This document shows, one piece after another, positions 47,850 to 59,323 of a stretch of DNA of 64,000 bases (positions are counted from its first letter, which is position 1; each line of letters begins with the position of its first letter). Source of the stretch: Gnetum montanum (lineage: Eukaryota > Streptophyta > Gnetopsida > Gnetales > Gnetaceae). The stretch is taken from contig MNCI01017692.1 in assembly GCA_015680685.1 (NCBI GenBank), positions 481,769-545,768 on the forward strand, written 5' to 3'. The notes below the pieces were generated by a model. It saw only the letters and a list, made by a program, of their open reading frames with translations. It was not told the origin of the DNA and did no database searches. Position numbers and translations under genes: made by a program.

Positions 47850-48766
47850 TAGATTATGGAAGAGAAAATCTAAAGAAAAAGACCAACCCTTTCACAAATC
47901 TATTTTAGAGTATTCATCCTTACAATATATCTTGAAAAACTTCCCCTCTTGAGATAGGAAAAGGATTTGGCCTTACCCTTATTCAAAAGCACCCTCACAA
48001 GGTGTTCACTTCTTACTAAAGGGTTTTTTTGTAAGAAGAAGGAGAAAACTCTCTCTAAAGGAAAAAGAATACATCAATCAAAGATAGAAAACAAATAGCA
48101 ACAAAAGCTTAAAGATTCCCATCTTCAAGCCTTCTAAACAAAAAGAAATTAGTACTAAAGAAAACTAATTGATTGTTTTGCTTTCATTGGAAGGTTTTTT
48201 ATTTTAAGTTGTAGCTAAAAAGCAACATCTCTGAAAATCTAGTGTTTGGCACCTGAAAGGAGGTCATAGTTATGTTAATGTTGTTGGAAAATAATTGCAC
48301 ATCAAAGCTTCCAAATAGAGTAGAGAACAAGGGGTCAATGATAATTCCAAAGGCAAAGAAATGAAGTAGACAAAACATGTTGATCACCAAGAATGACTTC
48401 ATTGATGCTTGGTTGAAAGTTGTTACAAATCCTAGATGTCTATTTCAAACCATGTTGAGCAACATGACACTCAAAAGAAAAATGAGAACATAAGTCTCCA
48501 CGTATACAAATTGGACATTGAGGAGAAATATTTCTTGTATGTTTAAGATGAGTGATGATAGGAAGACCTTGATAAATAATACATCATAAAAAAATATAAA
48601 TTTTGTAAAACATAGGAGCTCTCCAAATATCCTTCATACTCCTCATCCAAAACCACAACGATAATTGTATTTTCTAGACCTTATTGAATTTGTTATGAAT
48701 AAAATTATCCTTTGTAATAATCTCATAAGCAACTTTTGAAATAAAACAAAAAACATATACGTCATT
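47850..48766 (-). pseudogene. LINE remnant, reverse-transcriptase zinc-binding end
   Basis: Minus-strand L1-type remnant. Near 48440-48520 the translation gives CPICIRGDLCSHFSFECHV, the Cys/His pattern of the zinc-binding domain at the end of plant LINE reverse transcriptases. It is followed by QHGLK and decayed sequence toward 47880. Upstream LINE sequence continues at 56512 beyond element H. Homologous blocks at 19960-20110 and 21550-21690 mark a second copy. Confidence 0.6.
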
Positions 48767-49626
48767 GATGAGTCGCCATATAAGCGACTTGATATCGGAT
48801 CCCTGATATCGAATACACAAGATCGGATTGGCCAAGCGATATCGAATCCCCAACATCAGACACGCGATGTCAAAGCTTGTCTCATTGTCTATAAATAAGA
48901 GACAGGGGCACTTGGTTTTACATAGTATTTTTTAGTCCTTTAGCCGAACTCTTGCAGTTTTTCTCTTCCAGAGTTAGAATTATTTTTGAGTGCCCACAGT
49001 AGGAGTCATAAAGTGAACGGATCTTTATTCAAGCATTGTGTACTTAAGCACACCTTGTGTCCAGAAATAAAGACGAACTTTGTGATAAACTTTGCAACAT
49101 TCAGAATAGCTTAATTATTGCATTTAATGTTATTTACTGTTATTTGATGCTCTCATTAGTTAATCAATGTTATTTCTATAGAATTATTAATTATCAACGA
49201 ATTAGCACACTCGGCATGACCACTTTGAGCATACGTGGAACACTTGGTAATCCAATAACGACTAGCGTTTGGTAATCTCAGTAGTGTTACACTAGTTCAA
49301 GATGTGTCCAGAGAGTGGGAATGGACGTTGGTGTTAGGATTCAATTAACATTAGAGTTACAAAAACCCATTAGTTAACTAAATCTTTTCATTTCACACAC
49401 ATAGGAGACCAAGATAGAAAATATAAAGAACATAAAAAAATCATATACCTCGAGTTTACTTAACCATACAATTGTGCCTTACAAGCAAGCTTGGGAAGAT
49501 AGCAACTACATAACTCATTCTTGTTCTGCAAAGGTGCATAAGCGCTTAATCCTCGGAGTTCGACCGGATTGTGCATGAACGCTCATATTCGTATGTTTGG
49601 ATGTAGGGGTACCTTACCACTCATCA
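48767..49626 (+). mobile_element. 5' LTR of element H
   Basis: 860 bp; tips TGATGAGTCGCC and CACTCATCA. GATATC/GATGTC array 48788-48875, TATA box TATAAATA 48890-48897. The AATAAAG polyadenylation-type signals lie near 49067. The first 20 nt hold an inverted repeat (GAGTCGC / GCGACTT) with an AT-rich loop. Confidence 0.9.
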
Positions 49627-49646
49627 TTAGCGCTGTTGCCGGGGAT
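49627..49646 (+). promoter_or_regulatory. Primer binding site of element H
   Basis: TTAGCGCTGTTGCCGGGGAT directly behind the LTR; its GTTGCCGGGG part matches the plant tRNA-Asp 3' end exactly and the first half has two changes. Confidence 0.85.
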
Positions 49647-49762
49647 TTTGTTGTTTGTGTGCTAATTAGAACTTAGGAAATTCTTCCATCGTTGGAATGA
49701 ATCCTTAAGGTTAACTATCCTACAATCACTGGAAAAGAGTACCACACACTAAGTAATCAATC

Positions 49763-52700
49763 ATGTCTCCTTCTTCTTATAAGAGTGCTTCACCAACTAG
49801 GTCTGATACCATGAACAATCAAAGGCAGGGTGGATAAGATGATTCGCCAGTGCCCCAATAGTATCACACGGTATACGCTCATCCTAATGAGTATGTACTA
49901 GACTCTACCTTTATCCTCCACCAAGATGAACAGCTGCAATGCCGTGATTTAGAAGGTAACATAGTTGCTGCGATATCGCGTTGTCCCCTACGATATCGTA
50001 TATGCATTATCGTGGTTCACCGCCATATTTATAAATAAGAGGTGGCTCTCCCTTGTTTCCTCATCCTGAGTTAGAAGTAGGGAAACTCTGGTAGTTTGAT
50101 CACTCCAAAGATAGAATATTCTCCATGTGCCCACAGTAGGAGTCCTAAAGTGAACGGATCTTTATTCGAGCAACATTGTACCTGAACATAAGTTGCCCCC
50201 CCCAATAAAGATGAACTTCCTGGATAAACCTTGCAGTGCATGGAATAGGATTTTATTTATTGCTTTCTCTCTCACCCTTAAACTCCTAGAATGCGGAATT
50301 AGTACGACTTGATTACGAGCATCTAAGGATGTGTATGGTTAGTCAAGGAATCGGCTGCTCATCGCAACGCGGTATGAGTACGACTTGATTACGAGCATCT
50401 AGTGTGACTACTTGGTAACCCAGTGACGTATTCAGGATCTGCGCTTGGTAATCCCAGTGGTAGTCGTGCACAAAGATGTGTACGATTAGTCAAGGAATGA
50501 GCTGCTCATTGCACTTAGGCTAGACTAGATTCTCTCAACCCTTTTCTCCTANACTCATTGCACTTAGGCTAGACTAGATTCTCTCAACCCTTTTCTCCTA
50601 GTTAAGTGCCTCAGTACGACCACTTCGAGCACGTGCGTTACACGTGGTAATCCCCGCAATGATTAGCGTTTGGTAGCTGTGGTTGCATTGGTTCAGGGTG
50701 TGTACGGTAAGTGGGAATGGATGCTGACACTAGGTAATTTAGACTTAGTCCATTAGTTAGAATTAGTTAGTTTCTCAACCCTTCACCTCGATAGCATAGG
50801 AGATAAAACATAAAAGACCATAAAAATCATATACCTTAGACTTACTTAACCATACACCGTGACAACCAGAAGTAAGTTTGGGAAGACAATGAATGATTAA
50901 CCCCAAGTGTTCCAAGGGGCGTGTAGGCACTTAGTCTGCGGAGTTCGACCGGATCACGCATGCTATGCTCGTTTCGTATGGTTGAGTGTAGGGGTACCTC
51001 GCCACTCATCAATAGTGTTACCTCCCAATCACTCAATCTCGGGCATGCTTCTTCATGCTCTTACACGAATTAGTATGCAACACTTACAATTAGAGTACAT
51101 TGTGCATGAATAAGATTCGAGAGATTCTTGACCCACAGAGGCACAATGCCAAAGGGATCCACAATAGGAGAGACATTACAAATCCGTGAAGGGAAAGTGG
51201 TCTCAGGATGTCTCATATGTCCTAAGTAAAAATGACGGTGGTGAACTTATCTCGGGAGGTTTTCCACCAAATGATGTTCCTCTCTTTGACTTCGGCCAAG
51301 GAATTGGGTATCAAAATCTTCGCTCAACTATTCATAACCCAGGTTCTAGTACCAACGGACACAAAGGGTCTAGAAAAGGAACACAAATGCATGATAATGA
51401 TGGACATTATGATCGTAATCGTGACCGAGGCCATGACCACCGAAGAGAAGGTGGCAGGAACCGACATGGTGCTAGTCCTCCTTCCTCTTCACCTTCATCA
51501 TCTTTTTCCTCCTCTCCTTTGGGATCTAAACGCAGTCGCAGAGGGCAAGACCATGAGGACAATGGTAGGTGAAATAAAAATCACTAACAAAATAGTAGAG
51601 AAAGGGAGTGAGGGCATTCTACATAGACACATCACGAAAGAAGGGAGAGTAGGCAACAACATAGGTATCATAGATGCCATAGGCAACATGATCACGATGA
51701 ACGCCTACTCGCCACTCGAAGTATGTTAAATATAGTAGAGGTTTTCAGGATTCCAACAAGGCACCAAAAAGATAGTAGGATTAAAAGACTAGACATGAAT
51801 AACATCCCACGATTTGAAGGGGGATACAATGTTGATCCTCAAAATCATTTACAAGCATTCCATGATGCATGTGCCTTGTAGAATATAGAAAATGAGTGGC
51901 AAAAGCTAAAGTTGTTTCCATGGACACTAATCAAGGAAGCAGAAAGCTGGTACCGATCCTTAGAACCAGAATCCATTCGTCGATGGAGTACCATGTTGGA
52001 GCTATTCAACAATAAGTATCAAATGTACTCATAAGTGTCCAACCTGCGTGAGCAAATCCAAGGATGGAAACAAGGAGGACACAAACCCTTGGATGCTGCC
52101 ATTGGTCGATATTATTCATTATTACATCATTGCCCTAGCCATGGTTACTCGCAAAAGGAACAACTATGTCATCTCATAGATGGGCTTAGGTATGAAACAT
52201 GAAGAACCCTTGGGACTTATGCCCAAGGAAGGCTATCTGAGCTTAGAGCCCATCAAATACAAATATTATTAGAGCAAGTTGTCAAGGAGGAAGATGAGTT
52301 AAGGAAAAGAGAAAGTGCAGAGGAGTACAACAAAGATACTTCCCTTCAAAAGAAGAGTCACCACTTGAAGAGATGGTGAATAGAAAGACTTTGCCCATTC
52401 AAAAATTTGCATCAAAAGTATCGGCAAAGGTGGATCAAATGTAGAACTCCCTAGATGAAAATTTTCAAATTGTTCTAAAAAGAGCAAAGGAGTCTAGAGA
52501 ACAAAGTAGTGACCAAGAGAGAAGAAAAAAGAAAGAAGCTGAGTATGCATGTAACAAGGGTAAGGGTAAGGTTTTCTACATTGAAGAGGTTGTGGATTCG
52601 AACACAGATAATGATGGAAGATGTGAGATTTGCTAATATGACCATCCTAAGGGATGCTGCCCAGTAGTGTCAAATCTGTAAGAGTCTGGGGTGTATGCAC
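49763..52700 (+). pseudogene. gag: Gag of element H, split by a solo LTR
   Basis: The first part, 49763-49965, starts MSPSSYKSASPTRS and ends at RDLEGNIV. The second part, from 51017, resumes at LPPNHSISGMLLHALTRI, so coding sequence matches sister gags across the 1046-bp insertion. Then follow an Arg/His/Ser-rich linker (51330-51560) and the gag core (51790-52270: IPRFEGGYNVDPQNHLQAFH, SIRRWSTMLELFNNKYQMYS, GRYYSLLHHCPSHGYSQKEQ). A Glu/Lys-rich helix and a zinc knuckle (CEIC.YDHPKGCC, 52623-52662) complete it. About ten stops, most of them TAA/TAG/TGA at positions where sister copies have Gln, Trp or Arg. Confidence 0.85.
49966..51011 (+). mobile_element. Solo LTR inside gag, perfect target duplication
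   Basis: LTR of 1046 bp in the assembly, tips TGCTGCGATATCGCG and CGCCACTCATCA. ATAGT at 49961-49965 and at 51012-51016 are identical 5-bp duplications, and removing one copy with the LTR restores the gag frame. It has GATATC palindromes at 49971-50020, a TATA box (TATAAATAAGAG near 50030), an internal repeat of GTACGACTTGATTACGAGCA (50309 and 50379), and a single N at 50552 with a 47-nt duplicated flank. Confidence 0.9.
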
Positions 52701-53278
52701 TAAACCCACAATTAAACAGATGACAAACACCTAGAAGGTTACCTTATCCTCAAGGTAACCCAAGGTAGTTCCACCAACCCTTGACATATTATCTGAGTGG
52801 AGCTTCAACACAATCGAATGAATAGTATCAACAGTGGCAACACCCATAATCATGGGGAATGCCACTACCACGTCAACAATACCCTTACCGTCAACCTAAC
52901 CCATACGAGTATTACGTTTAGTAGCCGATCTTTCCACGTGACTCTACTAGTCACGTTACTCTTCAACCTCACTACTAGACCCTCGAGTACTATAGAACTT
53001 CTTCTTCTTCTAGGGGCGATGCTCCACATATGTATTATTGTTCTCATCTTTCTACATCTCTTCCACCCTCAGCTCCATTAACACCTGCTCCAACTATGCA
53101 AGGTGAGCTTCTTGCCCAACCATAGCAACATAATGCTACAAGGGCTATCAATCTTCAACGTGCTGTTGGTTCGGACAACTGATTAAAGAAGAGACCTTTC
53201 TTTAGAACCAACAGTCCAACCAAGTTATTACAACCATAAGCGGCTAATTATCCAAACACCTCATCATCATTTGAATCT

Positions 53279-54240
53279 TTGGAGCTTCCTTCGAATCAAA
53301 AATTGCACTCAACGCACATTTTTATGTTAACTCACGCCATCACTAATTGGATTAAAGCTGGTCATCTTCCTAGGAAATTATATGATCCTGGAAGTCCTCT
53401 TATTTATTTGCAAATCACTAGAAACAAGCCTTGTAAAGCTCTTTTGGATTTAGGTTCTGGTATTAATTTGATCTCCTAGGAAATGTGTAAAGCTTGGAAC
53501 CCACCTCCGCTAAAGAAGAGTAACATTCATTTAAAGTTGGTCGACCAGTCCATCACTGTTCCATTGGGACTAGTCGAGGACATTGTCACCATTATTTGTG
53601 GGTGGTCATAACTAGCCAATTTCCTAGTGATCCAAGTCAACAACTACAAGGGGAACTTCCCAATCATAATGGAAAGAGCATGGCTAAGTACGATTGTTGC
53701 ACGCCTAGGAATACATGATCTTTGAGATATCAAAAGAAAATGCGTTTATCAAGAAGAAGAAAGTTTCATGCATCACATACAGTGACATAGGATGCAACTA
53801 CGTGTAGAAGTCCAGGTTTGTACAACGCTTAACATTGCCTACATGCAACCAATGTGCACAAGTATCTAACATACAAAGATGCTTGTATGCAGCAACCATA
53901 AGACAGGAAGGCATCCAGTGGCTGACAGTTGACCTAGAGAGTAATTCAACTTTATGCATGGAACCAACTGAGAGCTTGACTGGTGCCTATATCGATAGCG
54001 TAGATGCATTAGAGTAAGTCCATCGCCAACTTCTAAGTACTGACATTGAAGATATCAACTGGGAGAAGTTGGAAATCCCTGATGAGTTTAAGCAAGAGCC
54101 CCTTGAATTAAAACCATTGCCCACTGGTATGAAGTATGCATTTCTCAAGAATGGAAAATCGGTAATCATTAATGCTAAGCTCACTCCTCATGAACAAGAA
54201 AGATTTTTGAAGATGGTAAACAAATGGTCAAAATCCTTTG
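53279..54240 (+). pseudogene. Aspartic protease of element H
   Basis: LLDLGSGINLIS (53443-53478) is the protease active site; Asp-Leu-Gly in place of Asp-Ser/Thr-Gly is usual for this plant lineage. Then DQSITVPLGLVEDIVTII, NFLVIQVNNYKGNFPIIM and RAWLSTI. A spacer toward RT follows with QCAQVSNIQRCLYAATIRQE. A TAG directly after the active site (53478) and further breaks disable it. A Pro-rich, disordered gag-protease spacer lies at 52700-53278. Confidence 0.75.
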
Positions 54241-54959
54241 CTTAGTCATATCCTAAATTAATCGAAATCTATCCTAGGATATGCCAACATAGAATTTACA
54301 TTGATCCCTCTATGAAGCCTCAATGACAATTGCAAAGACAACTGAACCCCAAGCTTAAGAAAGTAGTTAAGGAAGAAATTGAACAACTTCTAAAGGTCAG
54401 GTTCATCTACCCCATTACTAACAGTGAATGTGTTAGTCCATTAGTCATTGTGCCTAAAAAAGGTGGTAAATGGAGGGTGTGTATAGACTTTAGGCTATTA
54501 AACATGACAACATTTAAAGATCATTTCCCATTGTCAGTCGTTGACCAAGTCTTAGATACCATTACAGGGCATTGTTATTATAGTTTTCTGGATGGTTATA
54601 ATGGGTATAATCAAGTCTAAATAGCACTAGAAGACTAAGCCAAAACTACATTCATGAGTCTTTGGTGGACATTTTCATATAGGTAGATGCCATTTGGCTT
54701 GTGCAATGCTCTAGCAACATTTCAATGTTTGGTTCTCAGTATATTTCAGCAGCAAATAGGGAATGGTGTGGAGGTTTTTATGGACGATTTCTCCAACTAC
54801 GAACCTAACTTTGAACAAGCATTGGACCAATTAGAGCAAGTGCTGAAATAATGTGTTAAAACCAACCAAAGGCTCAATTGGTAGAAAAGCCACTTAATGA
54901 TCCAAGAGGGCATTGTATTAGGGCATAAAATTTCACAAACAGAGATAGAGGTAGATCCA
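54241..54959 (+). pseudogene. Reverse transcriptase of element H, truncated
   Basis: N-terminal two thirds of a Ty3/gypsy RT. NPKLKKVVKEEIEQLLKV, then VSPLVIVPKKGGKWRVCIDF, FKDHFPLSVVDQVLDTI, YYSFLDGYNGYNQV, MPFGLCNALATFQC and the catalytic FMDDFS (near 54777-54794), then IVLGHKISQ. Seven or more stops, chiefly TAA/TAG at former Gln codons. At about 54959 the frame ends and 3' non-coding sequence starts, so the end of RT, RNase H and integrase are deleted. Confidence 0.85.
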
Positions 54960-55644
54960 TTTTTATTTTTCTCTTCCCTTCTATGAATTTTTATTGGCTT
55001 CACCATTGTTATTTCTCTTATCTTTCTTTCTCTTTCATTTTCCATCCTATTGCTATCGGAGGTTCGCTCTTAGTTATGGGGGCCTATCGCAAATTACTTA
55101 CCTCACCCCTACACCTTGGGTAGTTATTAGTTACAAACCTCAAACCCAGTATCTGCCATGCCCACAACCTAGCAAATGTGCTTCATATTGAGGCAAGGTA
55201 TCAACTACATTTTATCTTATCTATCCTTGCTAATTAGTGATTGTGTTGTATGTGTAGATGAAGATCACATGAACAATGGACTGGGATAGGAGCGAGCACT
55301 CAGGATGGACTAGAGTAAGAGCATTTATGTAAGGAACAAGCTTAGTCATGTGGCCATGGATGAACAACGGTGTGCACATTTTTGACATCGGCAGCAATGC
55401 GACTCATTTTCTATTCTCTCTCTCTCTTTAAGCTATCAAATGAGGGTCTGGATGTCACCTATGTAAAGTGTTCACCACGATGGTTGTGAACACCAATGCT
55501 ATAATACATTTGTCAATCCGTTTACTAGGCACTTTGAGTCTATCATTCCATGTCACTGTTAGTTGTCATTTAGTCAATAATCTCATACCTTCCCAATATT
55601 TTGTAAGGAACTTGAGGATGAGTTTTCATTTTGTCATGGGGATA
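54960..55644 (+). mobile_element. Element H 3' non-coding region and polypurine tract
   Basis: Plus-strand copy of the shared 3' non-coding region (for example GGCTTCACCATTG near 54998, CAATGGACTGGGATAGGAG near 55274). A CT-repeat (CTCTCTCTCTCTTTAAGC) lies near 55413. GTCATGGGGATA at 55633-55644 abuts the 3' LTR as a short polypurine tract. It is shorter than in other copies because the upstream half was lost with the RT-integrase deletion. Confidence 0.7.
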
Positions 55645-56506
55645 TGATGAGTCGCTAAATAAGCGACTCGATATTGGACCCCTAATATTGGGTACGCGAT
55701 ATCAGATGGGCCAAGCGACATCGAATCCTTGACATCGGACACATGATATCAAAGCCTATCTCGTTGTCTATAAATAAGAGACAGAGGCGCTTAGTTTTGC
55801 ATAGTATTTTTTAGTCCTTTAGCTAAACTCTTATAATTTTTCTCTTCCAGAGTTAGAATTATTTCTGAGTGCCCACAGTAGGAGTCATAAAGTCAACAAA
55901 TCTTTATTTGAGCATTGTGTACCTGAGCACACCTTGTGTCCGGAAATAAAGATGAACTTTGTGATAAACCTTGCAACATTCAGAATAGCTTAACTATTGC
56001 ATTTAATGTTATTTACTATTATTTGATGCTCTCATTAGTTAATCAATGTTATTTCTATAGAATTATTAATTATCAACAAATTAACACACTCATCACGACC
56101 ACTTCAAGCATATGTGGAACACTTGGTAACCTAGTAACAATTAGCATTTGGTAATCCTGGTAGTGTTACATTGGTTCAAGATGTGTCTGGAGAGTGGAAA
56201 TGAATGTTGGTGTTAGGATTCAATTAACATTAGAGTTACAAAAACCCATTAGTTAACTAAATCTTTTCATTTCACACACATAGGAGACCAAGATAGAAAA
56301 TATAAAGAACATAAAAAAAATCATATACCTCAAGTTTACTTAACCATACAATGGTGCCTTAGAAGTAAGCTTAGAAAGACAACGACTACATAACTCATCC
56401 TTGTTCTGTGTAGGTGCATAAGCACTTAATCCTTGGAGTTCAACTGAATCACGCGTGAACGCTTGTATTCATATGGTTGGGTGTAGGGGTACCTTGCCAT
56501 TCATCA
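55645..56506 (+). mobile_element. 3' LTR of element H
   Basis: 862 bp, TGATGAGTCGCTAAATAAGC to GCCATTCATCA. Perfect 7-bp stem GAGTCGC/GCGACTC with loop TAAATAA just inside the tip (55649-55669). GATATC-type array 55667-55755, TATA box 55769-55776. Followed by target duplication GTCAT. Confidence 0.9.
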
Positions 56507-56511
56507 GTCAT

Positions 56512-57000
56512 CCTTCCAAGAAGTATATGGAAAAGCTTGATCCAATTTGTTGTCAACTTTAAATAAAATCTCAAGATTATGAATTAATTTTTCAAAATTT
56601 TTTTCCTCATTATATTCAAACCATGAAGACTAGAAGCTTCATTCTAAGTAATCCATCCATCATACATACATAAACAATAAACTACAATGATACAAAATCT
56701 ACTCCAAGTGGTACACAATCTAGATGCATTAGTAGCATAAGCACCTTCATTAAAAGGAAGTCACCATGGACTACTTTCCTTAAGCATATCTTCTAAAAAT
56801 TTAATATAAACACAAGTCCAATATTAATTAAGCTTTCATTATGTCTTCAATATTTGTTTAAGAATTGGAGAACTAGGAATAGAAATGACCTAAGGAAAAA
56901 AAGATTCGGAAGAAAGTTATTAAAAGACCCAACTATTATCATTCTTATATTTTTCTTGCATGAGTCTATTTCTTAAAAGGAACATTTAAACATCATCTCA
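56512..57000 (-). repeat. LINE remnant, continuation beyond element H
   Basis: Sequence right of the target duplication joins in reading sense to 48766 and has the same AT-rich, frame-broken character. No protein motif could be read with certainty. Assignment to the LINE rests on continuity across the insertion site. Confidence 0.4.
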
Positions 57001-57707
57001 ATTAATGCAGTTTGTAATGCATTTTGCTACAAAAGAAATACTCTGGTTATAATAATTAATGAGGCTAAGTCCTCCATTTTTCTTGTAGCAAAATGGATTG
57101 TAAATAATAATTGTAAAATGGATAATTATTATCTTATCTTTAGAAAATAATTATTAATTCTTTATTATTAGAATTAATCATATCCTACCTTGTGTGCTTA
57201 TAAATACTTGGAAATATTTGCTATCTTGGAATCATTGGTACTTTACAATTTCCTTCATTCTCTTGCTTGTACTTGTGCTTGTTAGATTTCTTGATGATTT
57301 TCAAATCTAAATGTATTCTTACTTGGTGAAGTTTGGATTTCAACAAATCTTTTAAGGTAGAGGAAATATTCTTGATTACATCAATTTCAATAAGTAGCTT
57401 ACTTTTTTGTCTTTGCTTTACTCTGTGATCGATTGATGCTTTAATCATGCTATATATGTTGTCGATCTAACCCTAGTTTGATGATTAATCCTTGGTTTTT
57501 CATTTTTTTGACTTTCCACATTCTACATCATGCTTATGTTCTTTTGTGCCACCTTCTTCTTTCAATAGTGAGTAAAGATTTTGGATATGTATGGGTGCTT
57601 TTGATATTTTAGAAAGCTCAAGAAAATTATTAGAATGCATTAAACATGAATTGTAGTAGACTTAATTGATGTGATGGTTAGTTGATAAATTGTGTTTTTC
57701 AATGCTT
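57001..57707. other. AT-rich stretch without a gene
   Basis: AT-rich DNA with local inverted repetition of TTTTGCTACAAAAGAAATA-like and TTGTAGCAAAATGG words (57022-57095). The frame at 57221-57448 has Lys-rich composition only. No supportable gene. Confidence 0.4.
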
Positions 57708-58443
57708 TGATATTAGGGTGGCTGTGATATTAGGTACACGATATTAGGTACGTGATATCGCGGCCCAGGATGCAATATCGTACATTCGATATCACAGGGT
57801 TACTCTTGGGTGTATAAATATAATGCCCCAGGCATACAATTGGGGGTAAGTTTTTGGCAGTCAAGTAGTGAAACTCTTGCAATTTGTCCATTTGAAATTT
57901 AGAATATTTTCCAAGTGCCCCCAGCAGGAGGTCTAAGTGTGAACGGATCTTTATTCAAGCGTTGATGTACCTAAGCACACCATTGTGTTGGTAATAAAGA
58001 TGAACTCTTTGATCCATTCCTTGCAGCACTTAAGATTTTCTTTCTTATGCATCTACATATTGTTATTTCATGCAATTTACATTAATGTTATTTATGCAGT
58101 AATTAATTTTGATCAATTAAGAAAATCATTAAATTACAAAAGCACGACCCCTTAAAGCATACGTGTGATACTTGGTAGCTCAAAAACGACTAGCGTTTGA
58201 TAGCCCAGCAGTGTTTGCACAAAGTTCAGGATGTGTCCAGGAAGTGGGAATGGTTACTGATGTCAAGCTAGATTAGACTATAGTTTACTTAACAATTAAT
58301 CACTCTTATTTTTAATCACTCTTACTTTTATTCTTATTCTAGGTGAGTAATTCCATAAAAACACAAAATAATAAAAATCTTATGCCTCAATCACACAATT
58401 GCATTCCACAAGTGGGACTAGGAAGACAATGAACGAACAAGAC
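57708..58443 (+). mobile_element. LTR of element G, interrupted by element D
   Basis: Plus-strand LTR. GATATT/GATATC array at 57724-57800, TATA-type GTATAAATATAATG near 57813, AATAAAG near 57993. The U5 blocks are TGGTAGCTC and GATGTGTCCAGGAAGTGGG. It stops at 58443 before its usual end, where the minus-strand LTR of element D starts. The start at 57708 (TGATATTAGGG) is approximate. Confidence 0.65.
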
Positions 58444-59323
58444 TGATGAGTGGCGAGGTACCCCTACACTCAACCATACGAATATGAGCATTACACGCAC
58501 GATTTGGTCGAACTCCGCAGACTAAGTGCCTACACACCTTAAGGAACACTTAAGGTTAATCGTTCGTTGTCTTCCCAAACTTACTTGTATTTGTCACAGT
58601 TGTATGGTTAAGTAAGTTTGAGGTATGTGATTTTTATATCTTTTCTATTTTATTGCCTATGCTAATGAGGGAAAAGATGAAGAGACTAATTAACTAATTT
58701 TAACTAATTAACTAAGCCTTAATTAACCTAGCATCAGTATCCGTTCCCACTTACAATTCATACCCTGAACCAATGCAACCTTCTAGGATTACCAAACACT
58801 ATTTGTTGCTGGGATTACCAAGCGTAATGCACGTACTCGAAGCGATCATACTGAATGCACTTAACTATGAGAGAAGGGTTGAGAGAGATTTAATTAACTA
58901 ATAAAACATTTAAACGATGAACAATAAATAATAATAATTAAAGTCCTATTTAGCCTATTCCATGCACTACAAGGTTTATCCAACAGTTCATCTTTATTGT
59001 CGTACACAATTATGCGTTCAGGTACAAAATTGCTCAAATAAAGATCCGTTCACTTTGGAGCTCCTACTGTAGGTACATGGAAATTATTCTATCTCTGGAG
59101 AGGTAAAATTTCTAGAGTTTCACTAAGGGTCTAGATCTAGATGGAGAAACAAGGGAGAGCTGCCTCTTATTTATAGATTTGGCGACGCGCTGCAATATCG
59201 TGTACGTGATATCGCAGGGGAAGATGTGATATCGAATACGCGATATCATGGGGGATGCAATACCGCGGCTAACGCAATATCGTGTACACGATATCGTGGC
59301 CCATGCGATATCTCGTCCCATCA
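58444..59323 (-). mobile_element. 3' LTR of element D
   Basis: 880 bp; low tip TGATGAGTGGCGAGGTACCC, high tip CTCGTCCCATCA. TATA box near 59166-59174 (minus strand) and one of the richest GATATC arrays (59187-59315: six units). Confidence 0.85.

Larger units (their letters stand above)
48767..56506 (+). mobile_element. Complete Athila-like retrotransposon H
   Basis: Plus-strand element with both LTRs (48767-49626; 55645-56506), primer site, gag, protease, partial RT, 3' non-coding part and polypurine tract. The 5-mers GTCAT at 48762-48766 and 56507-56511 are identical, proving its borders. LTRs start TGATGAGTCGC and end in TCATCA. By eye the first 340 nt of the two LTRs agree at roughly 85-90 percent, mostly differing by transitions, so the insertion is old. 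RNase H and integrase are deleted (junction about 54959), and a solo LTR sits in gag. It splits a LINE remnant. Confidence 0.9.
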
